A stretch of DNA of 64,000 nt, from contig NW_025064888.1 of assembly GCF_019112545.1 (NCBI RefSeq), positions 935,588 through 999,587 of the forward strand. The letters run 5' to 3'. Positions 32,035 to 44,831 of the stretch are shown here, one piece after another. The stretch comes from Guyanagaster necrorhizus (taxonomy: Eukaryota > Basidiomycota > Agaricomycetes > Agaricales > Physalacriaceae). How positions within the stretch are numbered: position 1 is the stretch's first letter; every line of letters starts with the position of its first letter. Under the pieces are notes generated by a model. The model was not told the DNA's origin. It saw only the letters and a list, made by a program, of their open reading frames with translations, and did not search any database. A program made the position numbers and the translations under genes.

Positions 32035-33130
32035 ATGTCGACCATTCCAACCTCATTTCTCCATTCTCTGCCGCCGGCACCCCATGTCGACGTCTCGACG
32101 ATCAAGGGCAATATCTCGAACGAGGAAAAACAACTTGGCGCCAATATTTTCTCCTATTTTGTGAATAGTCGGGAGGAATCCTATGGTGCTGAGGTCGGTA
32201 GACGCTTGCGCCTGGTCGAAATGAACATTTGGGGCCGGGATGCTAGCGGGACTGCGGCGCAAGGACAGACAATCTTTGAGATCGATGTCGAAAAAGGCGA
32301 GTCGTTCCTGCGAGGATAAACGGTCCGGTTACTCATTTACTTTTCTTTTCTTCCTAGACATGTGTAATGTTTTTGGAACCTTGCACGGGGCATGTGCCGC
32401 ATATATCGTCGACCCGTACGTCCATTCGTACCCTCATATCTGGATTGGTATGCCTATGGGAAATACAAAGAAGAACCTAATAGGTATTACTTTTCCCGCC
32501 TGTCTTTTTGAGGCGTGGTCCAGAAAATGTCACGAAAAAAAACGCGTTGCTCTGTAATACGACGATTAAAGACGGCGGGAAAGGGCAGGACTTGTTAGAA
32601 TTCTTTTTTTGCGCATCTGAATACCTACCGGTCCTGCAGGGGCTCGGGAATCTTACGGAAGGAAGACGCGACGGGGACTGGTCTTGTTTTATGAGATAAC
32701 GCCAGTCCCGTTCAGGTCGCGCTTTCGCCGTATAAATCTACCGGCCCTGCAGCGTTACACCGTACATCAGTTTGCATCGTCTCACCGACCTTTTCCTAGG
32801 TGCTCTGTGTCCAGTTTGGTAGTTCTGGGCGCTGCCATCGGAGCTGATGAAACAGGCGTCTCGCAATCTCTCAACGTTATCTGGCACCAGCCGGCAAAAA
32901 TGTGTGTGTCATTTTCTCCGAGTTGGAACCGGTTTCTTTTGTAGGAGAACATGACCCTTGAGGTCCACTCCTTTTCCCTTACAACGCTTTTCCGGTCCGT
33001 GATTAAATGTCCCTTTGGACCGGGAAAGCTGTTGAGAAAACACTTAACCTTTTTGAGGTCTCGTCTTTTAGGCTCGGAAACTCGTCTTCTCCCGTTCCTC
33101 GTGGTTTCCGATACTGATATTTTCGTCTAG
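32035..33130 (+). CDS. Hotdog-fold acyl-CoA thioesterase-like protein (4HBT/PaaI family)
   Basis: Exons 32035-32296, 32358-32415, 32800-32905 and 32945 onward give a protein starting MSTIPTSFLHSLPPAPHVD. The conserved core is NVFGTLHGACAAYIVD, the hotdog helix with the family His-Gly, followed by SLVVLGAAIGADETGVSQSLNVIWHQPAK and a LEVHSFSL strand. The family hydrolyses acyl-CoA thioesters; the substrate cannot be told. Intron 1 (32297-32357) appears to be GC-AG, intron 2 (32416-32799) is unusually long at 384 bp, and intron 3 is only about 39 bp. The last exon is open to a TAG at 33128 but does not match the usual C-terminus, and element D begins about there, so the gene may be 3'-truncated. 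The start is the first ATG in frame. Confidence 0.62.
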
Positions 33131-34226
33131 GGGAACAACACTCAGGGTGATCATGGATCCATCGGGCCTCCTGCTTGAGTCGAGTATTCCTTGCGTCGAG
33201 CTCCTCCTGGGCTCGATAGTAACTTCGGAGGTTGAGGTCAATACCTCGGTGAATTCGCCGGGTGTGTTCGTCCATGCCACCTGTGGTGGCAAGGTCTCGG
33301 ATGGGGGTAACTGGGCCCTCAGCCTGTTGAGGGAGGGCATGGGGCAGGGTGACTGGTAGGTTGTCTGCCAGTCAGGTGTGGATGCAAGAGGTGAGGGGGC
33401 TGACTGGAGCCGTCTCTCGGACATAGGCAGGATAGAAGGGGCTGGGCTGGATGGCCTCGTCATTGGAGTAGCTGGGGTCACTCCAGCTGAGCTCCTGTCC
33501 CAGTCTCTGTTGTCATCGACTGCGGGCCTCCAGTCGATTTTGGAGCCTTTGTTCTTGGGAGGTGGCTCATTGGTGAGTTGCAGCATCTCATACTGCCTGT
33601 AGGGCCTGTTTGGTGAATTGGGCAGTGTGAGTGAGTAGGAGTCTTCCATTTTAGGGGGGAGAGTAGAGGGGAGAGGGAGTTCACTCCTTGCCTGATACTT
33701 GTCATAGTATTGTTTTGCAGAGGACTTTACTGTTATCTCTGACAGTGATGTTAGAGGCTTCAGAATCAGAGCCATCAGAAGGGAACCTACCTCTTCTGGG
33801 AAGGGGAGCTTTCTGGGGTTTAGTGGGATTGTGGTTATAGGGTTGGAGAGTCACTGTCATTATCAATGATGATGATGGGGCTGTTGGACAGATGTACTCC
33901 TGAGAGGCTTGCTGACTGGCTGCATTCTGCCAGGCCTGATTGTTGGTTGTCAGGGTCTTCAATGGAAATCTCAACCAGTGGTGCTTCTTGGCCATACTCT
34001 CTTTGGAGGATGTTTTCTCCTTTGGTGCTGATGTTTATGGTACTGACCTCTGTATTGTCAGCAGAAATTGAAATGTTCTGCTGATCTGAGATGTAAGTCT
34101 CTTTGGCCCAGCAGAGAAGATGGACTGTGAGTCTGAATATTTTGAACTCATATCTGCTGATAGCTCTGTAGTGGCAATGGGAGCAAGGGTGGATCTGACG
34201 GAGTTGAGTGTTCTGATAGTAGGCAT
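33068..34226 (-). pseudogene. Gag-like region of element D
   Basis: Minus-strand frames start at MPTIRTLNSVRS (34226) and continue through a long Pro/Ser/Thr-rich open frame (33775-33068, 235 codons). A charged alternative frame (33275-33003) contains YRAQEELDARNTRL. The layout, after an A-type LTR and PBS, is that of a gag gene. The part at 33120-33540 keeps many CpGs while the part beyond 33600 has almost none. It fades into the thioesterase-like gene without a second LTR. Confidence 0.5.
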
Positions 34227-34409
34227 TCTAACAATCTAGTAACCAATGGTGCCAGTCATATATTTTCTACCTGTAAATGTAGGAGGTATAGAGAAAAAGT
34301 AGGATTGCCACAAAGACAGAGATGAAAACTGATAGCAAAGTAAAGGATAGATTCTATGCAATACTCTCAGTGTTAGCTGAGAGAAAGGCAGGTCAAGCTT
34401 TGAGATAAT
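34227..34409 (-). other. Leader of element D with hydrophobic segment
   Basis: On the minus strand, just after the PBS-like ATTATCTCAAAGCTTG, a frame encodes LSFTLLSVFISVFVAILLFL, a predicted membrane segment at the same place as in A1, A2 and H although the sequence is different. Stops separate it from the downstream gag frame. Confidence 0.45.
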
Positions 34410-34856
34410 TGTTAGACTTAAGCATCACATAAGCAGAGTCTATGATAAACCAATGCTGTATTATATTAATACAGTCACATTAGAGTCCACTTCAAGTGAT
34501 CAACTGCTGTGAGAGATAAGGCTGTTTGCAAGTAGGCTTAAGAGTTGATAGTATGAATAAACTTTAGCTTGAAGCTGAGTCTACTACAATGAGAGCTACA
34601 CTACTTATATACATTTCTGAATGCAATGAATATAGTTCTACTTATTATGTCTGTGGTCTGAAACTAAAGAGTGTGTGGTATATGCATGAAACAATTAAAT
34701 ATTATTTGTCATCAAGATGTTAGTTGTGAGCCATAATACAATAGTATGAGTTGTCTGGTATAGTTATAGTTACTAGTCTGACTGGATAGATAGGAAGTAA
34801 GTGCCTGTGATTAAATAGACACTTGATAAGATAAGATGAGCAAAAAAATCATAACA
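34410..34856 (-). repeat. 5' LTR of element D (A-type)
   Basis: On the minus strand it starts TGTTATGATTTTTTTGC and ends TCTAACA (447 bp). The self-priming segment AGCTTCAAGCTAA is at plus 34564-34576. The flanking pentamers differ (ATAAT and CTTAG), as expected for one end of a larger, truncated element. It cuts the 5' side of element E. Confidence 0.75.
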
Positions 34857-37800
34857 CTTAGACTGCAAGGTGTACTCACTTGAAGGAGCAGAGTAAGAGG
34901 AACTGGACAAGTTTCTCAATGAAAACTTATCCAGTGGAAGAATCCAGGTATTAAAATCCCCAATAGCCTCTCTGTTTTTTTTTGTCAAAAAGAAGGATAG
35001 GAAATTACAACCAGCATAGGACTATCAGAAGCTGAATGATTTAACTATCAAGAATAACTACCCACTTCTGCTAATTTCAGAACTCATAGACAAGTTATCA
35101 GAAGCAAGATACTTCACCAAACTGAACATGTGGTAGAGATACAACAATATCAGGATCAAAGAAGGAGATGAGTGAAAAGTGGCATTTCAAATCAATTAAA
35201 GGCTGTTTGAACTACTGGTGATGTTCTTTAGACTCACTAACTCACCTGTGATCTTTCAAACTATGATAAACAATGCCTTCTAAGATTTTATCACTAAAAA
35301 GAAGATCACTATTTATCTGGATGATATAATGATCTTCTTAAAGACTCCAGGAATATCAAGAGACTATATAGCAGATACTACAAATTCTATGAGAAAATAA
35401 ATTGTATCTAAAACCAGAAAAAATGTGAGTTTAAGGCCTTAGAGATGGAATACCTCAGGCTTATCATCACCAAAGAAAAGCTGTGAATAAACCCAATAAA
35501 GACAGCAGGCATACAGGAATAGCCCACTCCAATCAACAAGAAAGAGTTGCAATCTTTTTTAGGATTTGCAAACTTTACTAATGCTTTATTAAGAGCTACA
35601 GTAAGATGACCCTACTCTTGACTAAACTCACTGGAAAAACAGAATGAAGATAGGAGAATGCATAGAATCAGGCATTTCAGAAAGTTAAATGCTGAATCTG
35701 CTCTGATTCTATCCTGGCTATCTCTATTAATGATAGAAAGTTTAAAGTAGAGGCAGACACATTGAAAGGAGCTCTTGAGGCTATTCTCAGCCAAAAACAG
35801 AATGGGCAGTGAAAGCCCATTGCATATTTCTTCAAAGCACTCTCTACTACTGAATATAACTATAAAGTATATGACAAAGAGTTGCTAGCAATCATAACTG
35901 CACTAGATGAATGGTGCAACTACCTGATGGGCACAAAATACAACTTTGAAATCTGGACAGACTGTCAAAACCTCTAGTACTTCAAGAAACCACAGAAACC
36001 AAACTGAAGGCAAGCATGTTAGATAACAGAGTTGGCCAAGTACCACTTCAGCCTCCACCACAAACCTGGCACCACTAACAAGAAGGCAGACTTACTTAGC
36101 TGATAGGCAGATCATGATCAAGGAGGAAATGACAATGAAGAAGTTATAATACTCAAATCAGAGTTGTTCTATGTGAATGCTATGATTTTCTCAATAGCCC
36201 TCAAAATTCTGAAAAAAGTCCAACAGAGGACACTATACAGCTAGCCCTCAACAATGAGGTGGAAGGATGGACTCTTGAAGAAGAGGTATTCTATTTCTAT
36301 GACCAATTATATATTTCTGCCAACAAGAAGCTACAAGAGAAAATTATTATGACATGCTATTATTATCCAACTGCAGAGCATCTAGAAATCATAAAGACTC
36401 AGAAACTGGTCACCTGTGATTACTGGTGGCCTAACCTTAAACAATTGATAGAGGCATATGTTAAGAGATGCAAGGCATGCTAAAAAATGAAACCAAACAC
36501 CCAAAAATAGGCAGCACTGTTACACTCTAATGAAATCCCTTCAGACAAATAGAAGATGATTTTCATAGATATGATTAGACAACTCCCTGAGTCCAAGAGA
36601 CACAATGCCATCCTAGTAATAGTGAACCAATTCTCCAAAGAACATATTCTGATTGCAACTAATATAGATCTAAATATAGAAGAATGAGTATGCTTTTTCC
36701 AAGATCACATATATGCACACCATAGAATTCCAAACAAGATTATCTTGGATCATAGCCTGCAGTTTATCTTCCAATTCATAAAAGAACTGTATAAATTGCT
36801 GAGAATCACTAAAAACTCATCTATGATATATGACTCTCAAATGAAGAGGCAAACAGAGAGAGTTAACCAGGAGATTGAGAAATATCTGAGGATATTCATC
36901 AATCACAAATAGGATGACTGGGCAGAATAGTTGTCTTTAGCAGAATTTGCCTACAACAACTGAGAAAACTCAGCCACAGACTTTAGTTTATTTTTTGCAA
37001 ACACAGGCACACACTCTAGTATCAGGATAAACCTCTCACAAAAGGACAGTCAAATACCCCAAGTGAAGGACTTTGTCATAGATATAAAGAAGATTCATGA
37101 TGAAGCAGAATGAGTGCTTAACAAAGCCACTGATACAATAGAGAAATAGTATAATAAAAAGAAGTCACCAGCAAAAAAGTACAAACTGAGCAAGATGAGA
37201 AAATCCATTATCAAAAAAAATGGTTTTTGATCCATTTCAAAAGATACAGCAATGAAGAAAACTGTTGGTATGCTGAAAAAGACCTCTCCCATGCTAAGAA
37301 GCTCATAGCAAAGTACCATGCTGCTTAGAATTTGCTTGTGACAGTCAACTTCACTTCACCAGAGTGACTGATGTTCAATAAAACCAATTATATCTAAACC
37401 TGGAAGCTACTATTCAATCTGGAGTGACAGCTATTTGAAAGCAAAAAGTTGTACATATAAAAGGATGAGGGTGAAATCAAAGCAGACATCTTTATGGAAC
37501 AGAAGTATTTCCTGGACAGAATCCAGGATATCTCAACTGAGATCAAGGGGAAGAATAAGACTTGTACCCTGTTCTTCAGGCTTCTTTAAGTAATCAGAGA
37601 TGATTGCCTTAAAGAGAGGGTAATATCATGATTTTTACCTCTAAATTATGATCTACTAATGCTTAGTAAGCTGACACTTACAAAACTCTGATTAAATCTG
37701 ACTACAGTTCAGCCTTGGCCATAGAGAAAATCTTGCAGTAACTATGCAGAACTATAGATGATAATGCTATAATGATACAATAGCTATGCCTTATTCATCA

Positions 37801-38127
37801 GCACACAATAGACCAGTGGGAATGACATGCCAACAGTCATTATCCTATGCTCTCTTTATAATAGATGCTGTGACATATGAGAATCTCATTATAACAATAG
37901 CACTATAGAACAACAATGATGCTCAAAGATATGGGTACCATTATTGTCACCAAAGAATAAATAGAGAGTATAGAAATCAGATAATAGTCACCTATAGAGT
38001 GAAGGGCTTTTTGAACAAGTATTTAAGACAGTAGAAAACACCAATGTACCTTAGTCTCAAGCTAAGGTTTAATACCCCTACTGAACTCCCTGACTATCTG
38101 ATGCAATTACTCTTGTCAAATCTGACA
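34857..38127 (+). mobile_element. Ty3/gypsy element E, 5'-truncated
   Basis: It starts inside RT, where D was inserted. RT (34890-35640) has ELDKFLNENLSSG, FFFVKKKDRK and IYLDDIMIF; RNase H (35690-35980) has VYDKELLAIITALDEW-like helices. The integrase zinc domain is near 36340-36480 (YYWWPNL-like, CKAC) and the core at 36550-36870. It ends with AAAGAGAGGGTAA (37611-37623) and an LTR from 37624. Many stops; no CpG. More diverged than A1 and A2. Confidence 0.75.
37624..38127 (+). repeat. 3' LTR of element E (right end uncertain)
   Basis: It begins TATCATGATTTTTACC directly after the polypurine tract and contains AGTCTCAAGCTAA near 38053, the counterpart of the self-priming segment. A plausible end is TCTGACA at 38127, but no matching 5' LTR is present to fix it. 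Confidence 0.6.
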
Positions 38128-38243
38128 GACATAATCTACTAGCTATCTGAAATCATACCCCTCATTATTATTGTCTATCTTATTATCCTTATTATTCTTC
38201 AATATTAACAATAATATCCAGAAGCAGTGATACACCCTCTGCA
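38128..38243 (+). other. Leader-like segment with hydrophobic stretch after LTR-E
   Basis: The sequence after LTR-E encodes IIPLIIIVYLIILIILQY, a predicted membrane segment, in the position where A1, A2 and H start gag. It is cut at about 38244 by element F. This suggests LTR-E was also the 5' LTR of a second, tandem element (inference). Confidence 0.4.
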
Positions 38244-40280
38244 TGTTCAGATGTGTAATTTTGTGAATGATGATGATACATTGACTGTACCTCAGTCTAC
38301 TATACATGCAATAAAAATATGGCTAGAGCACAGTGAAATGGGACTTGTATAACAACTGGCTTGAGTGATAATTAGTGAAGAGCATGGCCTAGCAGTAGGA
38401 TAATACCAGGGGGGATCATTCTGTGCATGAGGTCCTAGCACTTGACACTAAATACACTAATACAAGTATAAAAAGACTCACTAAAATAAAGAGCATACAA
38501 TTAAAATACAATCAAAGCTTTATGCACAGCTTTGTATCACACTGATCAATGATGCATAGGTATTGATGGACTGCAGGATATATCATAGAATAGAGCATTA
38601 GTGCACAATGAGATAAATCTGAATATCAGAAGTATTAGCTGAGAAATGAGAAGATTTGATCAAAGTAATAACCAGAAATGATTCTGGAAGTCTGAAATGA
38701 CTTCCACACATGGATTAATTGTCCTGAGAAGATACAAAAGTGAAGAGACCAGTGGCTAGGCCACTAACAGATAGAGCTAACTGGTGTCAGATTGCATAGA
38801 AACAGAAGGCAGTCCTGACCTAGAGCAGAATATACATGTCAGACAGCAACATGCATGTGAATGATACACAAAAAACTTTAGAATAGAGTTTCACATATTG
38901 AAACTACTATATTTGGTGTCTCTTAGTAAGTACAGTAGTAGCCTATTTAAATACCACATTGTAAGAGTAGTAGACAAGTTTCTGACCCTTTATAGTTGCA
39001 GTGTATGAAGCACAAAGGCTTTGCACTTTAGCTCTGGGTTTGTGTTTATAACTTCAGATGAGAGAATAGACCTATTATTGATATTAAGAGAGATCTGGAA
39101 ACTGTGTGAGACATGAAAGCTTGCACAGAACCTTAATTTGATTTAATAAGAGATTTTGAATTGTGCTCTAGCCTGAGAATAAAAGAGTAATGTCTGAAGA
39201 GCACTCTTTTGAGTTTTTGAGATATTTATAATGCAAGACACTACAGATGGCAGAGATTCAAACCTTTTGGATCTGTGGACAGAGTTGATATGCCAGACAA
39301 CTGTGCAGATAGAAAAGCTGATAAATTTATTGTCTTTTATTGAGTTAGCTACTTTGTATTATAATATGAAATAATAAGCAAGTAGTTTCTGGACAGGAGA
39401 ACAATTCTCTTGCAGGACAACATCTTAGTATCCAGAAGAAGCCAGAGTATTAGTGGACCTTGTGTTCAGCAGGTGAGATTTTCAGGACCAGAGGACTCAT
39501 GTGTCCAGCATGTCAATAAGAGCTGAGGCAAAATCTAATTGATTGATTGGACTAGCCATAGGTGAGCTCACATATCAGGTAGCTGCATATGAGCTCATAT
39601 CTGCCAGAAGATGGATTTAGCCTACTGGGCCAGGCCAGCAAGCCTATTAGTCAGTAGATCATGGTGTTAGTCAGACACTAGGATCCAGAAAGTATAAATA
39701 TCAATATGAAGATAGAGAAGACAGATTTCTGACCTCTCTCTCTCAAAAAATGCTACCAAGTGAATTGTAAGGGTTGTGTTAAGAACTTTAAGTTAGAGAC
39801 TCAACTTGAATAGTATTGTAATGACCAGGTCACTTTGTTTTATGCAAAAACCTCAGAAAACAACTGAAAGTTTGTGTCAGACAGATAGAATAGACCAGAA
39901 ACAGTTTAGAACAGTTTAGTTTTATGTATAAGTTACAACCAGACACACTACATCAGTCAAGAAACTGCACCAGACAGACCATTTGAGATAGATTTTGTTG
40001 TATTCAGTGATACAGACAATTTTGTCTAAGTAAACTGCAATATATATCCTTGAATTACATTTTATTGCATTCTATCAATGTTATCTTCTCTATATACTGA
40101 GAATCCAGGAATTACTATTCCTCTCTCAAACTGCATTGTGATTTTATATTAGTGTTTTAGTGGTATGCACCTTGCACATTGTTGATTCATTTATAGCCAC
40201 TTTTCAGTATTTTATCTGGAGCCTATCATAAAAGAGAGTTTAATATCTAAGATTTGAATGTGTTTCTGAAAGTAACAAGT
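38244..40280 (+). repeat. LTR-F copy 1 (long LTR of element F; right end uncertain)
   Basis: Homologous to 52495-54296: both start TGTTCAG, share a TATTTAAATA promoter-like tract (38955 and 53365 region), a CAGTTGCAGTGTAT-like block, a GAGAGAATAAAC-type block and the block ending GAGTTTTTGAGATATTT, followed by a GGTTCAAACC-like motif (39252). Similarity fades after 39.3 kb but resumes weakly near 40060. The stretch 39246-40280 shows no coding frame. Confidence 0.55.
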
Positions 40281-43200
40281 CCACAACTTAGAAGATGATC
40301 TCTATCTTCAACCCAATCCAAATAGTGTTTGATTGTTGCATCAAATGGCATAAGAAGCATAAAAATGCAAGCAAGCACAAAAAAAAGCAGAACACAGAGA
40401 TTTCTATGAAGCTAAAGTAGAAGCTGGTATAGTTTCATGTAGCATCTGGAAAAGAGTTATATCAGAGGCTCTGAATATAGAATCTGAGATTAAAGTGAAT
40501 ATTGCTGCATCAGCATTGGACTGGACAAGGATTGAGAGAGAATTGCATAACACTTTTACAAAATCTATTCTATTAAATTCTACTTTTACTGGCAGCACCA
40601 GGCTAGTATCCAACTTCAGTTCAAACTTGACCTTATAATCCATCCAAAATTCACAACAATCACAGTCTATAATCATGATGACTAAATGACAGATGCTAAT
40701 AGAGCAGTCAAGAGATGCACTCAGACTGAAAACTTCAAATCCTCAGACAATCTGAAAATATTTCTGTATCTTAGAAGGAATGTTTAAAGCTCATGAAGAA
40801 GTATCCACAGATGAGAAAAAGAAAGATTGGGCTGTACACTATACTGATACTGATATCAAAGATTAGTGGAGGGCTTTTCTGATGTTTGAAGATAGAAAAT
40901 CTGAGAAAGAATTTAAGCAAAAAGTCTTATGCAGTTACAATAGTGCTGCTGAAGAAGATGAAGATGGAAGAAAGGGACTACTCAAAGTAGTCAATAAATA
41001 CAAAAAAGAAGGCATCTTGGACTATTAATTACTTGAATTATTGAAGAGAGTTTCAGGCTAAAAGCAAGCAAGTGATCCAGAAAAGTCTAATGTCAAACTT
41101 AGATCTGGTGAGACTCTTTATTTTGCTATTTGAGAAGGATATTCTATGGAAGTGTATAAAGAATCACTTAGATAGCTAGCCAGCTAGACCAGCAATAGAA
41201 GAGCACCCAGTGAGGACTGCATATGATTCTTGGACTTTAGAAGATGTATTCAATATAAAAATCTGAGTGCTAAAAATATTTTATGCAGTTTATAATAAAC
41301 TATTTAATATTTTATTACTGAATCCCAACTAGGCAGCTACTACTGAGAGGCCTAGTATTCTATCCAGCTGAAACATGACAACTTTCAAAAAAGAGCCAGT
41401 TGTAGCTGAGTTGCTGAATAAAGTAAATAGCTTTTTGACTAGAATGGTGGATAGCAATAGGCTCATTGTAAAGTTGCTTGAGAGTCAGCTTTCAGCACAA
41501 AGTAAGAGAGATGAGAAGTTGTATAAGATGTTGGCTCAAATTAAGACCACATCTAAAGTTACTCAAACAATATTGGTTCAGACTATCAGAGGGCAGTATA
41601 GCAGTAATGCATTTAGAAACTGGCATTTCTGTAAGACACCTGGTCACTTTCAAATGGATTGTCTCTATAAGCTAAAGATGATTATCACTGGAGAGTTATT
41701 TCATATACTAGAAACTCAAAATATATACAGACTAAGAGATGAGAATCTGCCATCAAAAGAATCTATCAGAATGAGTCCAAGAGCAAGGGTTTAACATTAT
41801 TACAAGATGCATAAGGCTTCTGGATCTAACTATGTTGGATAGACCTATATTATGGTCCTGCAATTGTCAGGCCTAGTGCCTTAGTATATTATGTTACATC
41901 AAATAGCAGAAGAGATGCAAGAGATCAGCTACTTGAGGAATATGCTCAAGAAGTTGATACAACAGACTTTATCTGGGGCCCTGAAGAAAGTCAATCAGTA
42001 TCTGGAAGGACTGCAATGAGAATCCATTGTGAAGGCCAGAGGATAACAATGACAAGAAGCTAGCCAAGCTAATGACCCTTCATAAGATACTCAGAATTTT
42101 TATAAATATCTGATGAAGACAGGAGAGCACTTCAAAAGACTAGCAATGGTAACTGGAGTGAGTGACTTTATATCAGAGAATATTAATACAAACTAAAAGT
42201 GAGGTATGGAAGCAGAAAACTGATGGTCATGCTCTAAATTGCAAGAAAATAATACCTCTAATAGTAATTATGATGAGAACTCTGCCTCTGGCAATCATAA
42301 CATGGTTGGCTAGTCTCAGTCCCATTCTCTAATACTTTTAACTACAGAGAATGAAGGCTACTAGAAACTGGAAAACTCATACACCAAGATATCTAATATG
42401 ATATTGCTTCTCTCTCTAGGGCACATAGAGAAATACTCTATCTTGCTAGGTGAATTAAGAAAAGAACTCACTTATAAGAAAAGGGTCAAGGTCTAGTCTG
42501 GTGACTTAGAGAAGGAAGTCTGAGATCAAATGATAAAGGCTCTCATTACTCTTACTGCTAAACATTGGCTAGTATCTTCACCAGATGCTAGGCAAAAGAT
42601 GAAGACCTATATCATAACCAGAAGAGTTCTGACCAAGAAAGCATTTTTAGAGAATATCACTGATATTGAAGATGATAATAAAGAATCAGAAAGAGCCAGG
42701 GTACTATTGGAAATAGTAGCTGATATTTTAGAACTAAGCCTAGACAATTGTATTCAGATTAAAGATCTAAGAGCTGAGTATAACTTTTATGTCACTACTA
42801 TATGATATGGTCTTGTCTTGGAAGGATCCAAAATTATTAGTGATCCAGTAGTTTAGTATCTGGAAGCTATTGATATGCAGAGTACATGTCCAGCTCTATA
42901 ATTTGCAAATTCTGCATAACACACTAAAATATGCTAGTAACTGAGGATCATCAGCCAGTAGAGGACTATGGCTGAGGCTCCAAGCTGATAGTCATGCTAG
43001 TCATCAATACTAAGTCCAAAAGAGACTTTGTAAAATAACATGGCCTAAGAATAAAAATCCTAAGTCAGGTTTGAACTTAGAAAAGTTCTGCATCACATCT
43101 TGGAAAATACTAAGTTCAAGTTAGACTTAGAAATAGTATCTCAAATGGGGCCAATTCTACATGCCACTAAGACAAGTATATTCTAAGACAGCTAGAAATA

Positions 43201-43340
43201 TAATACTATAGCCAGTTGTGGAGTATTGAGTAAAGAGAGCATCATCCAGAAGCAGTAAGAAGAGAGGCCAATGATCTATGGCTAGCACTCTGAGTTTTGA
43301 CTCAAATTCCTAAGTCCAAATTTTCTAAATATCAGGTGAC
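40281..43340 (+). pseudogene. Gag (and probable protease) region of element F
   Basis: Frames run from about 40300. The best open part is 41375-41794, with a helical segment (LLNKVNSFLTRMVDSNRLIV) and a degenerate zinc knuckle FCKTPGHFQMDC, followed by an RLRDENLPSKE motif and SPRARV. A second conserved-looking block at 42380-42900 includes DNCIQIKDLRAEYNFYV. The arrangement resembles gag proteins of some agaricomycete gypsy elements, recalled from family patterns, not checked. No RT was found, so pol is missing. Different from the gag of A, B or D. Confidence 0.5.
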
Positions 43341-44379
43341 TTAAGGGACTTAGAATTGAGAGGAATAGAGTGGATAGGACAGGTTGACCAGACCTGATCA
43401 ATCAAGCTACTAAGAATAACTCAGAGGATTAAAACTCTGGGTAGACAGAAAGGAGTTAGGTACCCACAGGCACTGTAGGCTTAAAATAAAGCTGTGTGGT
43501 GGACAGGCAGGTCTGGGCAAGCCTAGGGGAGTCCAGGGGTGCCACCATTCCAGAATAATGGTGTAATTCCACTTTAAACAGAAGAAATACAATTTTGAAT
43601 GCTTTATTTATAGATTCTGTATCTGTTGTTGGTGTATAAAAGAAGGGAATGGGGGAAATAGCAAGCAAACAACCCACCCCCATGTTCAGGCCTTCTAGCC
43701 CACTGTAGCTAGTCTCTGGGACAATGGATTTTGAGTTCTGCTTTGACTTAGTGATTTATTTAAGTTGCTTTGTCACTTAGAGAGGATTAGATTGGAATAA
43801 TAACTGTATTTTGGGTTTCAGATTAATTTAGGTTCCAAACTATAAGAGTTTCAGTGTCAGAATACAAGTTCTTTGGTTTTGAGGACCACTAGCCAGCCAA
43901 GAGTGCAGCTAGTCAAGCCTAAGTGCTTGATAGACTTAGTATTTGGGTTTCAGAGTTCATTGGGTTTTGAAATATTCTAAGTTGATTTGGAGTGCAATTT
44001 GGTGTTGATTCTAAGTCTTAATTATACTTAAACATTGCTATAAACTACTCTCACAAGTATTGCATCTTTGAAAGCAAGATAGAGTTGAATAACTGTCTTT
44101 ATTGACTGTTTCTTTGATTTTACTTAAGACTGCAAGAGTGCTTCTATCATATTCAAAACAACTGACCTCAACTGTATTTGGTGATTGTATATTGAGTGGT
44201 TAGATGTTGGTGATTGAGAGTTCATTCCTCATTCACCTCTCTTAGTCACTTAGTGGTTACCAAACACATTACTATTCTGGAGAGTGAGAAGATAAAAACT
44301 ATGGTGGTCATTGCATCTTTATCACAGACTCTGAGATTTATATATTCTCTGATCTCTGAAAGAAATTAGAATGCCTTTG
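43341..44379. other. Unassigned transposon-like sequence, possible LTR
   Basis: CpG is almost absent and there is no coding frame. A TATA-like GTGTATAAAAG lies near 43630, followed about 30 bp later by AAACAACCCACCCCC. Repeated TTAGTATTTGGGTTTC-type motifs occur at 43740-43990. It may be a 3' LTR of element F or another old repeat. Confidence 0.3.
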
Positions 44380-44831
44380 TGTTAGACTCAAAGTGTATGT
44401 GATCTTAAACATGTGATAAACTGATGCTGTATTGAGTTTATACAGTCACATCAGAGTTCACTATATGAGTTATACAGTTGTAATGCTCCAAGGCCAAGAA
44501 CAGTCAGACTCAAAAGAAGATAGTATAGAATAAACTTTAGCTCAAAGCTGGGTATGTACAGTGAGAGCTATATTACTTATATACTGTTTCACATTTGTTA
44601 CCTACTGATTATATGTTTCTATGCTATGGGGTCCTTGTCTTTGGTTGTTGCTACTGTTACAAAAGAGTATTATCTGTCATCAAGGGGTTTGATACTGTTG
44701 CAGGACAATAGGCTTGGTCTGTCTATTATGATTGCATAAGCAGATCTTACAGTGCTTGAGTGCTTAGTTTAAGTGCTCTGATTAAGATGAAAACAGGGTT
44801 AAAGAAACAGAAAAGATGAAAAATCATAATA
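44380..44831 (-). repeat. 3' LTR of G
   Basis: On the minus strand it follows GAAAGAGGGTAA and runs from TATTATGATTTTTC to CTAACA (452 bp). The self-priming segment AGCTTTGAGCTAA is at plus 44537-44549. Confidence 0.82.
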
